Assembly (NCBI GenBank): GCA_900540045.1
Contig: UQEF01000019.1
Coordinates: forward strand, 1 to 35,518
DNA from: an uncultured Eubacteriales bacterium
Lineage (GTDB): Bacteria; Bacillota; Clostridia; Christensenellales; Aristaeellaceae
Length of the DNA stretch: 35,518 bases
Direction of reading: 5' to 3'
Shown here piece after piece: positions 28,209 through 35,518 of this stretch. Within the stretch, counting starts at the first letter, position 1; every line of letters begins with the position of its first letter. Made by a program: the position numbers and the translations under genes. The notes under the pieces are model-generated. The model did not search any database. It saw nothing but the letters and a program-made list of their open reading frames with translations, and was not told where the DNA came from.

Positions 28209-30554
28209 TCAACCTGCCACGCTGTGCTCGACAGCCTTGGACCGGTGGAAGCGGCGCACCAGCGCGCCCAGGCCGATCTGGATGAGAGGCGCCAGCATGG
28301 CTGCCGCCGCGAGCACCCACCACTGTCCTCCGGAGACGGGCGACAGGTAGAAGACTTGCGGCAGCAGCACCACCGCGCCCGCAAAAAGCGCCGCCATGAT
28401 CGCCACCAGTCCGGCACGCAGCGCGTTGAGGGGCAGACAGGTCAGCAGCAGCACCACCAGTCCGGAATACCCGGCGATCAGGGTGCTGAGCGTGCTGACC
28501 ACATCCTGGGAAAAGCCCAGCCTGCCGGAGAGCGCCATGAGGGGGATGATCAGCGCCGCGGTGCACACGCCTCCCGGCAGGGCGCGCATGATGACATTGC
28601 GAAGGAAACGGCCGCTCACCCGGTCCCGGCTGGGCTGCAGCGCCAGCACAAAGGAGGGCAAACCGATGGTGAGGGAGCTGACCAAAGTTAGCTGGATGGG
28701 CGCGAAAGGATAGGCGAACGGGAAGATCAGCAGCAGTACGGACAAAATGAGGCTGAAGATATTTTTGACCAGGAACAGGGATGCGGCGCGCGTGATGTTG
28801 TTGATGACGCGGCGGCCCTCCAGCACGATGCGCGGCATCACGTCAAAATCCGCGTCCAGCAGCGTGATCTGCGCCACGCGGCAGGCGGCGTCGCTTCCGC
28901 CGGCCATGGCGATGGAGCAGTCCGCCGCCTTAAGGGCGGGGATGTCATTCACGCCGTCTCCTACCATGGCCACGCCATGGCCGTCTTTGCGCAGCGCCTC
29001 GATCAGCCCCTGTTTATCCTGGGGGGATACGCGGCCGAAAATGGTGTAGCTGCGGGACAGGGCGGCGTAATCCTTTGAACCGGACAGGGCGGAAAGATCC
29101 ACCGTGCGGTCCGCTCCGGGCACGCCGGCAGCGGCGGCGGCATGGGAGACGGTGAGCGGGTTGTCCCCCGAAATCACCTTGAGCGCGACCCCCTGTTCGC
29201 CAAAGTAACGCACGGTTTTCTGCACGTTGGGACGCAGCGCGTCACGAAGGCACAGAAGCGCCAGCGGGATCAGGCCCTCCGGCAGGGTTTCACCGGACAG
29301 GGGGGAGGAGGAGCGCGCCAGCGCCAGCACGCGCAGCCCCTCCGAGGCCAGCGTCTGCGCCTGCGTGAGCGCCTGACCGCTCAGCAGGCGTTCCGGCGCA
29401 CCCAGCACCACACTGCCCAGCCCCTCGGCCTGCGCCGCGGACCATTTGCGCTCGCTGGAAAAAGGCACCGCCTGCAGGACTGCCGCTCCGTCCTCGGCGG
29501 CAAACGCCTGGGACAGCGCGCGCACGGTGGGCGTTTCGTCGGCACCGGTACGGAGCAGCAGCGCCATGCATGTGCCGATTTCCTCCGGCTCCGCGTTCCC
29601 CAGCGGAAGGGTTCGATCAAGGAACATCTCGCCGCTGGTAAGCGTGCCGGTTTTATCCATGCATACCACGTCGGTGCGGGCCAGCGTTTCGATGCCGAAA
29701 AGCTCATTGACCAGCGCGTTGCGGCGGCCCAGCGCCACCACGCCCGCCGCCAGGGAAACCGACGTGAGCAAAATCAGCCCTTCGGGAATCATGCCCAGCA
29801 CCGAGGCGACCGTGCCGGTGACGGCGTCCGCAAGGCTGAGGTCCACGGAGGCGTACTGCCTGGAAAACATGGCGGCGCCTATGGGAAGAATGATGGCCGA
29901 CACCCAGCGGATGATGCGGCGCATATCCCGCATCAGCTCGCTCTGGGCGCGTTTGACGCGTCGCGCGGAAAGCTGTAGCTGCCCGGCGTAGCTGTCCGCG
30001 CCCACGGCGGTCAGCCGCGCGGCCACGCTGCCGCTGACCAGAAAGCTGCCGGAATACAGCGCGTCATCCGCGTTCTTTGAAACAGGCGCGCTTTCGCCGG
30101 TCAGCAGGGATTCATCCGCCTCGGCCGTGCCGGACAGCACTTTGGCGTCGGCAGGCACCTGATCGCCGCGGGACAGCAGGACCACGTCGTCCAGAACAAG
30201 GTCATGCGGAGACAAAAGGCACTCTGCGCCGTCGCGCATCACGCGTACCTGCCCCTCGCTGAGCAGCTGGAGGCGGTCGTGGGTGCGCTTGGCACGCAGT
30301 TCCTGGACGGTGCCGATCAGCGTGTTGGACAGCACCACGCCCAGAAACAGCATGTCGCGGTGGCTGCCTACCCACAGCAGCAGGCCTGCCAGACAGAGGT
30401 TGAGCAGGTTGAAAAGGGTCATAACGTTGCGGCGCAGAATATCGGCCAGGCCGCCATCGGCCCGGCGGGGCATGGTGTTGGTGAGGCCCGCTTCCCGGCG
30501 GGCGCGCACCTCGTCTTGCGTAAGTCCATGCAGGGGAACGTCATTGGCATGCAT
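28209..30554 (-). CDS. P-type cation-transporting ATPase, CtpE-like
   Basis: A 781-aa membrane ATPase that moves a cation using an aspartyl-phosphate intermediate. Visible: N-terminal LTQDEVRARREAGLTN, actuator motif TGES at 152-155, PEGL (257-260) in the ion-binding membrane segment, phosphorylation site Asp300 in CMDKTGTLTSG, and hinge motif MVGDGVNDIPALKAAD. About ten membrane segments, including a block of six at the C-terminus. No heavy-metal-binding N-terminal domain is present. The overall look is that of the CtpE group, reported as calcium transporters in mycobacteria; substrate here is inferred. ATG 30554 is set by AAGGGAG, as upstream frame continues without a site. Confidence 0.9.
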   Translation of the reverse strand: MHANDVPLHGLTQDEVRARREAGLTNTMPRRADGGLADILRRNVMTLFNLLNLCLAGLLLWVGSHRDMLFLGVVLSNTLIGTVQELRAKRTHDRLQLLSEGQVRVMRDGAECLLSPHDLVLDDVVLLSRGDQVPADAKVLSGTAEADESLLTGESAPVSKNADDALYSGSFLVSGSVAARLTAVGADSYAGQLQLSARRVKRAQSELMRDMRRIIRWVSAIILPIGAAMFSRQYASVDLSLADAVTGTVASVLGMIPEGLILLTSVSLAAGVVALGRRNALVNELFGIETLARTDVVCMDKTGTLTSGEMFLDRTLPLGNAEPEEIGTCMALLLRTGADETPTVRALSQAFAAEDGAAVLQAVPFSSERKWSAAQAEGLGSVVLGAPERLLSGQALTQAQTLASEGLRVLALARSSSPLSGETLPEGLIPLALLCLRDALRPNVQKTVRYFGEQGVALKVISGDNPLTVSHAAAAAGVPGADRTVDLSALSGSKDYAALSRSYTIFGRVSPQDKQGLIEALRKDGHGVAMVGDGVNDIPALKAADCSIAMAGGSDAACRVAQITLLDADFDVMPRIVLEGRRVINNITRAASLFLVKNIFSLILSVLLLIFPFAYPFAPIQLTLVSSLTIGLPSFVLALQPSRDRVSGRFLRNVIMRALPGGVCTAALIIPLMALSGRLGFSQDVVSTLSTLIAGYSGLVVLLLTCLPLNALRAGLVAIMAALFAGAVVLLPQVFYLSPVSGGQWWVLAAAAMLAPLIQIGLGALVRRFHRSKAVEHSVAG

Positions 30555-30651
30555 GTGGCAGGCTCCCTTGCCGCGCATGGAGCGCGGCGCTTGATGTAAA
30601 ATAGGCATGACCGGCCGCTGAAAGCAGGCGCAGGCCGGAGGACCGATTCCT

Positions 30652-30660
30652 ATTATAGCA
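30652..30660 (-). promoter_or_regulatory. Extended -10 promoter of the P-type ATPase
   Basis: Minus-strand TGCTATAAT is an extended -10 with a perfect TATAAT (30652-30657). The -35 is weak (TTTCCT at 17 nt). It lies back to back with the threonine aldolase promoter. Confidence 0.65.
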
Positions 30661-30683
30661 TGGCGCACGCCAACAGGAAAGCC

Positions 30684-30712
30684 TTGACACATATATGCCT
30701 GACGTGTACGAT
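30684..30712 (+). promoter_or_regulatory. Promoter of the threonine aldolase gene
   Basis: TTGACA (30684-30689), 17-nt spacer and TACGAT (30707-30712). The start point would be near 30719. Confidence 0.65.
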
Positions 30713-30760
30713 ATCTGTGCGATGAATCCGCAGAGAATGAGGAAAGGCTGGAAAAAACAT

Positions 30761-31795
30761 ATGCTGCATTTTGAATGCGATTATGCCTGCGGCGCGGCGC
30801 AGCCCGTGCTGGACGCATTGGTAAGGACCAACGGGGAACAGACTTCCGGCTACGGCGAAGACCTGCACTGCGAGCGGGCGCGCGCGCTGATTCGCCAGCT
30901 GTGCCGCCGGCCGGACGCGGCAGTGCATTTCGTCACGGGCGGCACGCAGGCCAATCTGACGGTGATTGCAGCGGCCCTCAGGCCGTTTGAGGGCGTGCTG
31001 TGCGCAGATACGGGGCATATCAACGTGCATGAGACGGGCGCCGTGGAGGCCACGGGCCACAAGGTGCTGCCGCTGCCGGGACGCGAGGGAAAAATCACCG
31101 CCGCGCAGGTGCGAGCCGCCGTGGAGGCCCATCGTGACGACGCCACCCATGAGCACATGGTGCGTCCCGCGCTGGTCTACATCAGCCACCCCACGGAGCT
31201 GGGCACCCTCTACTCCCGGCAGGAGCTGCAGGATCTTTCGGATACCTGCCGCGCGCTGGGGATTCGCCTGTTCCTGGATGGCGCGCGCCTGGGCTACGGG
31301 CTGGCGGCGCAGCCGGAGGTGGACCTGCCCTTTCTGGCCCGCGTGTGTGACGCCTTCACCATCGGCGGCACCAAGGTGGGATTTCTTTTTGGCGAGGCCA
31401 TCGTCCTCACGGATGAGGGGATCAACGATTGCTTCCGCTATCATATCAAGCAGCGCGGCGGCATGCTGGCCAAGGGACGGCTGCTGGGGGTGCAGTTTGA
31501 GGCGATGCTGGAAAACGGCGACTACACCCGTCTGGCCGCACGCGCCAACGACCTGGCACAGGAGCTGAAGCGCGCCTTTATGGACCACGGCTGCGCTCTG
31601 CTCAGCGATACGGCCGCCAACCAGATTTTTCCCATTTTACCCGATGAGGCGGCAAGGCGTCTGGCCACCGGGTATGCGTTTTCTTTCTGGGAGCGGGTGG
31701 ATGATACCCATCAGGCGGTGCGATTCTGCACCAATGTCACCACGGACCGCGCCGACGTGGACGCGCTTTTGCGCGATATCGACCGGGCTTTTTGA
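30761..31795 (+). CDS. ltaE: Low-specificity L-threonine aldolase
   Basis: A PLP-dependent enzyme that splits L-threonine or allo-threonine into glycine and acetaldehyde. From ATG 30761 the product is 344 aa, the family length, beginning MLHFECDYACGAAQPVLDALVRTNGEQTSGYGEDLHC as usual. FVTGGTQANLTVI, HPTELGTLY, LFLDGARLGYGL (Asp for the PLP pyridine) and FTIGGTKVGFLFGE (the PLP lysine) are all present. Upstream in-frame ATGs at 30722 and 30737 fit the family less well; AGGAAAGG (30740-30747) serves 30761 at rather long spacing. It is alone in its transcript, with no clear terminator after it. Confidence 0.93.
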   Translation: MLHFECDYACGAAQPVLDALVRTNGEQTSGYGEDLHCERARALIRQLCRRPDAAVHFVTGGTQANLTVIAAALRPFEGVLCADTGHINVHETGAVEATGHKVLPLPGREGKITAAQVRAAVEAHRDDATHEHMVRPALVYISHPTELGTLYSRQELQDLSDTCRALGIRLFLDGARLGYGLAAQPEVDLPFLARVCDAFTIGGTKVGFLFGEAIVLTDEGINDCFRYHIKQRGGMLAKGRLLGVQFEAMLENGDYTRLAARANDLAQELKRAFMDHGCALLSDTAANQIFPILPDEAARRLATGYAFSFWERVDDTHQAVRFCTNVTTDRADVDALLRDIDRAF

Positions 31796-31867
31796 TGGGC
31801 CGTGAAGCAAATGGCACAGAAACGTTACGCTGTTAAAAAACGAGCGGTAAAAAGTAAGAAAAAAGCG

Positions 31868-31896
31868 TTGACAGCGTAATAAAATTGTAATATTAT
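31868..31896 (+). promoter_or_regulatory. Promoter of the modular wall-binding protein gene
   Basis: Perfect TTGACA (31868-31873), 17-nt AT-rich spacer and TATTAT (31891-31896). Confidence 0.8.
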
Positions 31897-31916
31897 AAGC
31901 ATGATACAAAGGGCTA

Positions 31917-31977
31917 CATCCGTTTGGATGAAGGCAGGAATGAACCGGCCAAGGCCGTAAGGAACACGGAGGGTTCA
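31917..31977 (+). promoter_or_regulatory. Leader hairpins touching the ribosome-binding site
   Basis: A hairpin CATCC-GTTT-GGATG (31917-31930) is followed by a possible longer pairing TGAACC (31941-31946)/GGTTCA (31972-31977) that covers the end of the site GGAGGG (31968-31973). GGCC-AA-GGCC lies inside. It could moderate translation; I could not match it to a riboswitch class. Confidence 0.35.
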
Positions 31978-31979
31978 CC

Positions 31980-34367
31980 ATGAGGAACGACCATCGAACA
32001 GTAAGGCCATCCGCCGCGGCGCCACGCCCGTTGCTGGCGCTTGTACTGGCAGTTTGTCTGCTTGTTTCCGCGCTTCCCACGGCCTGGGCCTCCTCGGTAG
32101 GGTCCGGCCCCTCCAGCCTGACGCGCAGCACAGCGCCTACGTATGTAAAGCTGTCGCGGTCCGTGCTGATTTTCCAGGGAGATACCTATGGAAACGGCGC
32201 GTCCCTTACGCTGCCGGCAGGCACGGTGTGCCAGCTGTATTCGGAGAACTATTACACCGCCTCCGACGGGCTGCAGTACTACAGCCTCTATTATCTCAAC
32301 ACGCGTTACAATGTGCTGCGGACCGATATCCAGGGCGATATCATGACCGCCGCCGAGACGGAAACCTATATCACCGGCACCCTTTGGAAGCAGACCAACT
32401 ACAGTACCCTGCGCGAGCGGGACGGTCTGGTGGGCGACATCCGCGTGCATGCGGTACAGCTGGCGCTGAGCCGGCTGGGCTATTACACCGGCGCACTGGA
32501 TGGCGACTACGGCGAAAAGACCAATGAAGCCATGAAGCAATTCCAGCGCAAAAACGGGCTGGACCCGGACGGCTCCGCCGGCCCGCTGAGCCAGCCGGTG
32601 CTCTTTGCGCTCGCGTCGGGCAGCACGGTGCCGGGTACGGGCGGTTCAAGCGGCGGCGGCAGCTCCAGCAGCGGTGGAAGTTCCGGCAGCGGAAGTACCA
32701 GTAACGGCAGTACGGCGCCTTCCAGCGGTACGCTCAAGACCACGGCGAGCGTCAACCTGCGCAAGAGCGCGTCCACCTCCTCGGCCCGTCTGGCGGTGGT
32801 GCCCAAGGGCGTAAACCTCAGCTACACGGAAACCTACGTGAGAAGCGGCGTGACCTGGTTCAAGGTGCGCTACAACAGCCTGACCGGCTGGTTGATGGGT
32901 ACCTATGTCAGCGCCGCTGGAAATGCCTCCAGCCCTGCCATTGGCACGGTGACGATCACCATGCCGGGCACCCGTGTGCGCGACGCGGCCGACGGCAAGA
33001 AGACCGGTACCGTGCTGGCCAAGGGCACCGTGGTGGACCTGCTGGCCCAGCCTACGTCGGCGGGCGGCTATACCTGGTACAACATCCGCACCTCCAGCGG
33101 CCTGGTGGGCTTTGTCCGCGGGGATTGCGCGTCCGCCAGCATCGGCGGCGGCTCCGGCAGCGGGTCGGGCGGCAGCTCCGGCGTGGTGCCCAGCTCGGAC
33201 AAGACCTTTGTGCGCCTGCCGTCTAACACCCTGCTCTTCACCACCGAGACCATGCCCTCTTCCGGCGGCATTACGGTGGCGGCGGGAACGGTGCTGCAAA
33301 TGGTCAACACCACCACCTACAATGTGGGCGGGGTGGAATACTGTACCCTCTATTACAACAACCAGCGCTTCAACGCCGTTTACAGTGACGTCAAGAGCGG
33401 CATTCTCAGCAGCGATCAGCTGGCCGCTTATGTCAAGACCCTCTGGTCCAGCGCATTGGGCTCCTCGCTTAAGCGGGAGCTGGGACTGGTGGGCGATGTG
33501 CGCGTGTATGCGTTGCAGGTGGCCCTCAGTTCTCTGGGCTACTATACCGGCAATTTGGACGGTACCTACGGCTCCGGCACGGAAAGCGCGGTGCGTAACT
33601 ATCAGCGCAAGGCCAAAATCTCTGTGGATGGAGACTGCGGCGTCGAAACCTGGTCCGTGCTGACAGCGCAGGTGCTCGGCACCGGCAGCACGGGCGGCAC
33701 CGGCGGCTCGGGCGGCAGCACAGGCGGCGGCTCCATCACCGTAACGGACTTTGGAACGGTTAATAAGGTGGTCAAGGCCAGCTGGGATTGGGACAATGCC
33801 GGCATCGACCTGTTCCCCAAGGGCAGCTACGCCACCGTGATGGACGTGGCCACCGGCAAGGTGTTCCGCATCTACCGCTGGTCAGGCTCCAGACATGCGG
33901 ACTGCGTGCCCGCCACGGCGGCCGATACCAAGGTGATGTGCGATATCGTCGGCTTCCCCTACAACAGCAACCATCCCAACAGCAGCCAGCTTGCCCAGAT
34001 CAAGGCTGACGGCGACAGCGACGTGGTCAACTATACCTGGCCGGACTTTAAAAACAAGTTCGGCGGGGCCACCAATATCGGAAGTGCCTGGGATCGGCGC
34101 GCGGCGCTGCTCAACGTCAATGGTACCGTGTATCCGATCAGCATCTACGGCTTTCCGCATGGATTCAACGGGACGGACAGCTTCTCTCGGTCCCGCTTCT
34201 CCAATGGACAGTATTTCTACGCCGTGAACAACTACTACGGCATGATGTGCGTTCACTTCGTGGGCAGCACCACGCACGGCGGTACTTCGCCCGATTCCAA
34301 GCATCAGGCGGCCATCAATACGGCATACGATTACGCCAAGAAGCTCTGGCCCACGCTGGTCAGGTAG
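31980..34367 (+). CDS. Large secreted modular wall-binding protein with duplicated module
   Basis: A 795-aa exported protein with signal peptide (about 1-38, LLALVLAVCLLVSALPTAWA). Residues 52-212 and 408-566 are two copies of one module: a beta-rich part with YYSLYYLNTRYNVLRTDI / YCTLYYNNQRFNAVYSDV, then a peptidoglycan-binding domain (LALSRLGYYTGALDGDYG / VALSSLGYYTGNLDGTYG). Between them are a Ser/Gly linker (214-249) and two SH3b-like domains (about 252-312 and 318-385); another Gly-rich linker precedes a C-terminal domain (585-795) of unknown family, with RHADC, HPNSSQ, YPISIYGFPHGFNG, CVHFVGSTTHGG and HQAAI. A murein hydrolase role is possible because of the His/Asp-rich end but not shown. 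Confidence 0.85.
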   Translation: MRNDHRTVRPSAAAPRPLLALVLAVCLLVSALPTAWASSVGSGPSSLTRSTAPTYVKLSRSVLIFQGDTYGNGASLTLPAGTVCQLYSENYYTASDGLQYYSLYYLNTRYNVLRTDIQGDIMTAAETETYITGTLWKQTNYSTLRERDGLVGDIRVHAVQLALSRLGYYTGALDGDYGEKTNEAMKQFQRKNGLDPDGSAGPLSQPVLFALASGSTVPGTGGSSGGGSSSSGGSSGSGSTSNGSTAPSSGTLKTTASVNLRKSASTSSARLAVVPKGVNLSYTETYVRSGVTWFKVRYNSLTGWLMGTYVSAAGNASSPAIGTVTITMPGTRVRDAADGKKTGTVLAKGTVVDLLAQPTSAGGYTWYNIRTSSGLVGFVRGDCASASIGGGSGSGSGGSSGVVPSSDKTFVRLPSNTLLFTTETMPSSGGITVAAGTVLQMVNTTTYNVGGVEYCTLYYNNQRFNAVYSDVKSGILSSDQLAAYVKTLWSSALGSSLKRELGLVGDVRVYALQVALSSLGYYTGNLDGTYGSGTESAVRNYQRKAKISVDGDCGVETWSVLTAQVLGTGSTGGTGGSGGSTGGGSITVTDFGTVNKVVKASWDWDNAGIDLFPKGSYATVMDVATGKVFRIYRWSGSRHADCVPATAADTKVMCDIVGFPYNSNHPNSSQLAQIKADGDSDVVNYTWPDFKNKFGGATNIGSAWDRRAALLNVNGTVYPISIYGFPHGFNGTDSFSRSRFSNGQYFYAVNNYYGMMCVHFVGSTTHGGTSPDSKHQAAINTAYDYAKKLWPTLVR

Positions 34368-34380
34368 GCATCAACAAAGA

Positions 34381-34415
34381 ACCGCTCCCGCAGCACGCCG
34401 CGGGAGCGGTTTTTT
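34381..34415 (+). terminator. Terminator after the wall-binding protein gene
   Basis: ACCGCTCCCGC (34381-34391)/GCGGGAGCGGT (34400-34410) gives an 11-bp perfect stem followed by six T. Confidence 0.9.
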
Positions 34416-34470
34416 GTTGCGCTTCGGTTGCATATCCTTTTTCCGAACCAAATTTCGAAGGAGGCGTTCT

Positions 34471-35508
34471 ATGCAGGCCATTCACTATTTTCCCGGCGGA
34501 AACACGGCCGAGGGATTTTGCAGCCATTTTGGAGACATCCTGCCAGCGCCCATGCGGCGGCGGATGTTCTACCTCAAAGGAGGGCCGGGCGTTGGCAAGA
34601 GCACACTGATGCGCCGTGTGGGAGAGGCGGCGGAAAAGGCGGGATTGGAAGTAGAATACTTCCACTGCTCGTCCGATCCGGACAGCCTGGACGCTGTGTG
34701 CCTCCCGCAGAAGGGGGCAGCCCTGATGGACGGCACAGCGCCGCACGTGTATGATCCCGTGGCGCCGGGCGCCCGGGATACCCTCGTCAGCCTGGGGGAT
34801 TTTCTGGATGAGGCGGCATTGCGGTCGCACATAGAGGATATCCTGAACCTGCAAAAAGCCATCTCCGGCCGGTTCAGACGCTGTTACTGCTATCTGGGCG
34901 GCGCGCAAAAGGCGCTGGAAGCAGCCCGTCCCGGACAGGAGGACCCGCGCGAGGCGCGCAAGCTGGCCGCGGAATGGGCGGAGACGCTTCCGCTCAGGGG
35001 CGGCGGGGGAAGCCTCCGTCACCTGTTCGGATCAGCCTATACACCCAGGGGACGCGTGGACCTGGTGGCTCGAATGGATCTGAAGCAGCGCATGACGGTG
35101 GACTGCCCCTTCGGGCTGGATGCGGATACGCTGATGACGGAAGCGGCGCGCCAGGCCGCCATGCGTGGGCTGCATGTGGTGGCGCTGATGGACCCGCTCT
35201 GCCCCGCGCGGATCAGCCATGTCATCATCCCGGCACACGGGATCGGCCTTCTGTCGGGCCGCCGCGGCCCCACGGAGCAAGGGGAATGGCTGGATACGGA
35301 ACGTCTGTTTCAGATGCAGGAAGAAGCGGAGAAGGAGCAGAGCTTTGACCGCAACGCCTATGAACTGCTCATCCAGCGGGCTATTGAACAGCTCTCCGCC
35401 GCCAAGAAGCTGCATGACGAGCTGGAGAGCCATTATGTGGGCCATATGGATTTTTTGAAATGGCAGGCGGTATTGGACCGCATCCTGAAAGAACTGGAAC
35501 TGGCATAG
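34471..35508 (+). CDS. PRK06851-type ATPase, tandem P-loop with decayed second half
   Basis: The 345-aa protein resembles the PRK06851 family of predicted ATPases of Clostridia, whose function is not established. ATG 34471 follows GAAGGAGG. The first half has HYFPGGNTAEGF (5-16), P-loop GGPGVGKST (37-45) and HCSSDPDSLDAVCLPQKGAALMDGTAPHVYDP. The second half repeats this plan: HLFGSAYTPRG (184-194), DCPFGLDADTLM at the P-loop place (211-222), and DPLCPARISHVIIPAHGIGLLSG. The second site has lost the Gly-Lys-Ser/Thr core. The C-terminus (about 272-345) is helical and Glu-rich. No promoter was recognised between the terminator and the start. Confidence 0.85.
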   Translation: MQAIHYFPGGNTAEGFCSHFGDILPAPMRRRMFYLKGGPGVGKSTLMRRVGEAAEKAGLEVEYFHCSSDPDSLDAVCLPQKGAALMDGTAPHVYDPVAPGARDTLVSLGDFLDEAALRSHIEDILNLQKAISGRFRRCYCYLGGAQKALEAARPGQEDPREARKLAAEWAETLPLRGGGGSLRHLFGSAYTPRGRVDLVARMDLKQRMTVDCPFGLDADTLMTEAARQAAMRGLHVVALMDPLCPARISHVIIPAHGIGLLSGRRGPTEQGEWLDTERLFQMQEEAEKEQSFDRNAYELLIQRAIEQLSAAKKLHDELESHYVGHMDFLKWQAVLDRILKELELA

Positions 35509-35518
35509 GAGAAGTCAG

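Noticed and set aside
28144..28691. Plus-strand frames opposite the P-type ATPase gene, including a 180-codon Gln/Arg/His-rich one
   Set aside because: Composition and lack of start signals mark them as antisense shadows.
31900..31979. Cyclic-dinucleotide riboswitch before the wall-protein gene
   Set aside because: The conserved cores of the c-di-GMP and c-di-AMP classes that I know are not present; only simple hairpins are seen.

Overview
The window reads as a chromosomal, housekeeping-dominated segment of a GC-rich anaerobic member of the Bacillota, class Clostridia. The evidence is the gene order of the ribosomal-protein string, strong AGGAGG ribosome-binding sites, TTGACA/TATAAT-type promoters, a KOW-domain gene between map and infA, a 2-oxoacid:ferredoxin oxidoreductase, a glutamine synthetase-like gene paired with an ANTAR regulator, and a PRK06851-type ATPase. 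I cannot name a genus. I see no transposase, integrase, CRISPR array, rRNA or tRNA.

Layout. (1) 1-1545: the end of a probable membrane glycosyltransferase-like gene, a terminator, and a secreted protein of unknown function. (2) 1551-5620, minus strand: a DUF362/ferredoxin gene followed by uvrA. Their shared promoter carries a near-perfect LexA (SOS) box at the start point. (3) 5849-19104, plus strand: an S10-spc type operon of 27 genes (rpsJ to rpmJ, with secY, adk, map, a KOW gene and infA). It has a strong promoter and a leader of about 250 nt rich in hairpins. It ends in a terminator right after rpmJ, so rpsM-rpsK-rpsD-rpoA-rplQ are not in their usual place. adk-map-KOW-infA-rpmJ also has its own promoter, in the loop of a 19-bp inverted repeat. 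(4) 19103-22725: a secreted WG-repeat-like protein on plus; then on minus a secreted papain-fold-like protein and a cofactor-independent phosphoglycerate mutase, probably one operon. (5) 22856-26124: a four-gene ketoacid:ferredoxin oxidoreductase operon (delta, alpha, beta, gamma) whose last stop codon lies in the first of three copies of an 80-bp GC-rich repeat, followed by two terminators. (6) 26166-30660, minus: an ANTAR regulator, a glutamine synthetase-like gene with altered active-site residues, and a CtpE-like P-type ATPase. (7) 30684-35508, plus: threonine aldolase, a large modular secreted wall-binding protein with an internal duplication, and a PRK06851-type ATPase with one intact and one decayed P-loop.

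I did not find a clearly new defence or mobile system. The observations most worth following are regulatory (SOS box over DUF362-uvrA, structured ribosomal leader, inverted repeat around the adk promoter) and protein-level (GS-like pseudo-active site, VorB tail, duplicated wall protein, half-dead tandem ATPase).
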